From contig OX442320.1 in NCBI GenBank assembly GCA_949358305.1, forward strand, positions 9,564,259 through 9,628,258: a stretch of 64,000 nt of DNA, read 5' to 3'. The notes beneath the pieces were generated by a model. It saw nothing but the letters and a program-made list of their open reading frames with translations, was not told the origin of the DNA and made no database searches. Source of the DNA: Strigamia acuminata (Eukaryota; Arthropoda; Chilopoda; Geophilomorpha; Linotaeniidae). The first letter of the stretch is position 1, and every line of letters starts with the position of its first letter. The position numbers and the translations under genes were made by a program. Of the stretch, positions 61,581 through 64,000 are shown piece by piece.

Positions 61581-62144
61581 GTGTATATTTGAGAAGAAAA
61601 ATTTGATTTGATTTGTGTTGGTAAACAAATTATTTAGTGTCAATGACGTTATAAAACTTAATTGAAATGTTCAGATTTACACATTGAATATACAAATAAC
61701 AGCTGCATGATGCTTAGAGTTAGAAATTTTGAGCTAAAAAATTAAAAACATTAAAAAACGAAATTAAACAAATTAAAACTCCCAAAAAATACACAACAGA
61801 AACAAAGAAAAAATATATTACAACTTTTAAAAAAAAGGAAAAAATTCCGTCGTGTGGTTTTAAACCTATTAAAGTTGCAGATACTCATTTATTCTAACAG
61901 TTGTGTGAAACATAAAAGTTAAGTGTGCAATGGCGCTTAGTAGGCCTACTTGAAACTTATAAAACCCGAAGTTTGAAGTAATAAATTTTTCCCTTTTATA
62001 CTTAAATTTTTCTTAAATTTTTCTTGAATTAAAAAAAAAAAACATTTCAGTCATTCGTATATTTTTAAGCTTAATTATCAAAATCATTTTATTCTTGTGT
62101 TAAAAGCCGCAATAAAAAATAATAAAAAGTGTCACGTTGATGTA

Positions 62145-62255
62145 ATGGCGGCCCTGGTTAATAAATTATTCAGGCCGGAATCATTAAGTGTCTTTCCGGT
62201 CGCTAGAGGCGCGCTTCGAGAGACCAGCAAGGAAATGGCAGATGGCAAAGAATAA
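62145..62255 (+). CDS. Small open frame of 36 codons
   Basis: MAALVNKLFRPESLSVFPVA, RGALRETSKEMADGKE, stop. It stands out as a G+C-rich island with a protein-like composition in A/T-rich DNA. It could be a short ORF or part of an exon of the plus-strand gene; no splice site was found that keeps phase 0. Confidence 0.3.
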   Translation: MAALVNKLFRPESLSVFPVARGALRETSKEMADGKE

Positions 62256-62679
62256 AAAAAAAATAGAAATGTTGAAAAGATACAAAAGTATTTTTTTTTT
62301 TGCGTAGAAATCTAATTTTATAGAGGGAAAAAAAATTGGTTTAAAGTAAATTAATGTTTGTATGCAAACTGCACCATACCCAATGCTAAATATAAAAAAT
62401 ATGATAAGTAGTTAAATGAAATGGAAAAAGAGAAGAAAAAAAAGCTTTCAAGTAAATTGTGGAAAATCATAAAAAGAATATTTGACAAGAAGAAAAAAAG
62501 GCATTGAAGAATGATGTGATAATATTTAGGAATAAAAAAAAAGTATTTATTGTCTAGACATTAAGAAAATAAGTTTTTAAATTGGTAGGATTATATGTGG
62601 TTTTAGCGGAGTTTTGCGATTTATTTCAATGGACTGGGATTCTACTGTGGTAAAAGTTGTTTGATGTTTTTGATCAATA

Positions 62680-63155
62680 CAGACATTTATTTTAGTCGTT
62701 TTGTTCAATTTAGACATTTATTTTAGTAGCTGCATTCAAAAACTAAAATATTTTGTGTTTTACTTCAATTTTAAACCAAAAATTACATCATTTCCTGTTT
62801 AAACCCATGTTAAAACTTAAAATACAATTAAACTAAAATTGTTATTTTAATTTTTGAATGCAGCTAGTGTTTTGTTCAATTTAGACATTTATTTTAGTGT
62901 TTTGTTCAATTTAGACATTTATTTTAGTGTTTTGTTCAATTTAGACATTTATTTTAGTGTTTTGTTCAATTTAGACATTTATTTTAGTCGTTGTTCAATT
63001 TAGAAATTATTTTAGTCATTTTGTTCAATTTAGACATTTATTTTAGTGTTTTGTTCAATTTAGACATTTATTTTATTCGTTTTGTTCAATTTAGACATTT
63101 GTTTTAGTCGTTTTGTTCAATTTAGACATTTATTTTAGTCGTTTTGTTCAATTTA
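62680..63155. repeat. About 29 bp minisatellite (GTTCAATTTAGACATTTATT)
   Basis: About eleven units ending in TTAGTGTTTT or TTAGTCGTTTT, interrupted by the TIR element at 62728-62866. Confidence 0.95.
62728..62866. mobile_element. Short TIR element (about 140 bp), copy 2
   Basis: TAGCTGCATTCAAAAACT at the left, inverted at the right (TTTTTGAATGCAGCTA). Same family as 55820-55962, opposite orientation, inserted in the minisatellite. Confidence 0.85.
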
Positions 63156-63168
63156 GACCCGCGTTGTA

Positions 63169-63243
63169 ATGGATACTTCGTTGAATGAGCATCCCCAGTT
63201 CTATTGGTGCGATGAGTCTGAGCCGTTTAGTTTTGGCAAGTAG
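63169..63243 (+). CDS. Small open frame of 24 codons
   Basis: MDTSLNEHPQFYWCDESEPF, SFGK, stop, starting right where the minisatellite ends. Composition is protein-like. A GTAGGC donor would leave phase 2, unlike exons A1-A3. Confidence 0.25.
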   Translation: MDTSLNEHPQFYWCDESEPFSFGK

Positions 63244-64000
63244 GCTTAAATAAATCAAATATAGGCTTAGATTTGTCAAAATAGAAACAAAATCAATAAT
63301 TAATGCACAGATTTTAATCAGCCGGGCATTAATTAGTGAAAAACACACTCGAATTAGTCAAATTTAAGCTTAAACTGCTCGTAATTAGGCTTAAATCAAC
63401 CGATATTAAGCCTACATTTAACTTTAATTTAAATTTCATCTAAAACTAGTATTATACCATCCAAAACAAATAATGACGTGTCATTATTTAATTCCAAAAG
63501 TTACGGCAGTTCTATTTTTCGAATGTCACAACAAACACAAAACCGGAAGTGACGTTTCAAGCGCCAACTGACAAAAAAATCAATAAAAAAAAAAACCACT
63601 CATTCATACGCAACTGTCCTATTTCCATCATTTATTACCCATTTATTAAATTACAAACAATAATAAAAATTGACAAACAACGTCGGGAATACCCGTCGCC
63701 ATGACAACGAATTATTTCCAAATGCATAACGACCGCCATATTTTTGTGATTTTTTTTTTTTTTTTTGAAAAAATGTGATGTTATTTTGTTGCCTATACGT
63801 AAAACCAAACCACACCCTCCAACTCTCGCATTTCAAGCATCATTTATCTTCGTATTCACTGATTAAAGGTCAGAAGGTGTCAGTGCAAATATAAACAGAA
63901 AATGGCGTCACTCGGCTGCGCTGAGGACTTCGTTGAATAAGAAAGGAGATGTTTGAGGATTTCATGCACAAGATGTTTCGGGGGGAGGGAATTTGGTTGT
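63244..64000. other. Right edge, intronic or intergenic
   Basis: Repeated TTAGGCTTAAAT-like words at 63240-63420 and a T run at 63749-63765. An ATG at 63902 opens only 12 codons. No gene supported. Confidence 0.4.

Noticed and set aside
60897-61643. 248-codon minus-strand frame
   Set aside because: Lies entirely on the GAGAAAATTTGAGT minisatellite.

Overview
The window is nuclear DNA of an animal, almost certainly an arthropod: AT-rich, with small exons, 50-700 bp introns with GT-AG ends, AATAAA signals, two BTB transcription factors of the tramtrack/broad group and a juvenile-hormone-esterase-like esterase. The species cannot be named from the sequence alone. No tRNA, rRNA or CRISPR array was seen.

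Left arm (1-10.6 kb): a satellite with about 82 bp units; a BTB gene on the minus strand that runs off the left edge of what can be traced; then two compact housekeeping genes in head-to-tail order on the minus strand, CWC22 (10 exons, 732 codons) and Beclin-1 (12 exons, about 440 codons). In both, every exon joins in frame.

Middle (10.6-38.9 kb) is accessory DNA. It holds a Copia retrotransposon with a 1489-codon open gag-pol. The element sits inside a fold-back repeat array and has lost the end of RNase H and its 3' LTR. Next comes the 3' part of an LDL-receptor-related gene with an in-frame stop. Then follows about 17 kb of direct and inverted copies of a small multi-exon gene family that I do not recognise. 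Exon lengths (53 nt for exon 2, 175 nt for exon 3) and intron phases (0, 2, 0) are kept between copies, yet nearly every copy carries stops, frameshifts or lost splice sites. Mixed with the copies are pieces of the neighbouring genes (Beclin-1, BI-1, CWC22 and an intron of the left BTB gene) and several minisatellites. This cluster is the strongest candidate for something undescribed.

Right arm (38.9-64 kb): a secreted carboxylesterase (minus, 548 codons); Bax inhibitor-1 (minus, 234 codons) head to head with CDC6 (plus, 540 codons) across a 368 bp promoter carrying E2F-like sites and a CACGTG palindrome; a second BTB gene with two C2H2 fingers (plus, 357 codons), paralogous to the left one and with the same intron positions; and, from 55 kb to the right edge, three alternative first coding exons, all ending in phase 0, of a plus-strand gene whose body lies beyond the window. 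Several TIR elements (MITEs) and long intronic minisatellites fill the introns.
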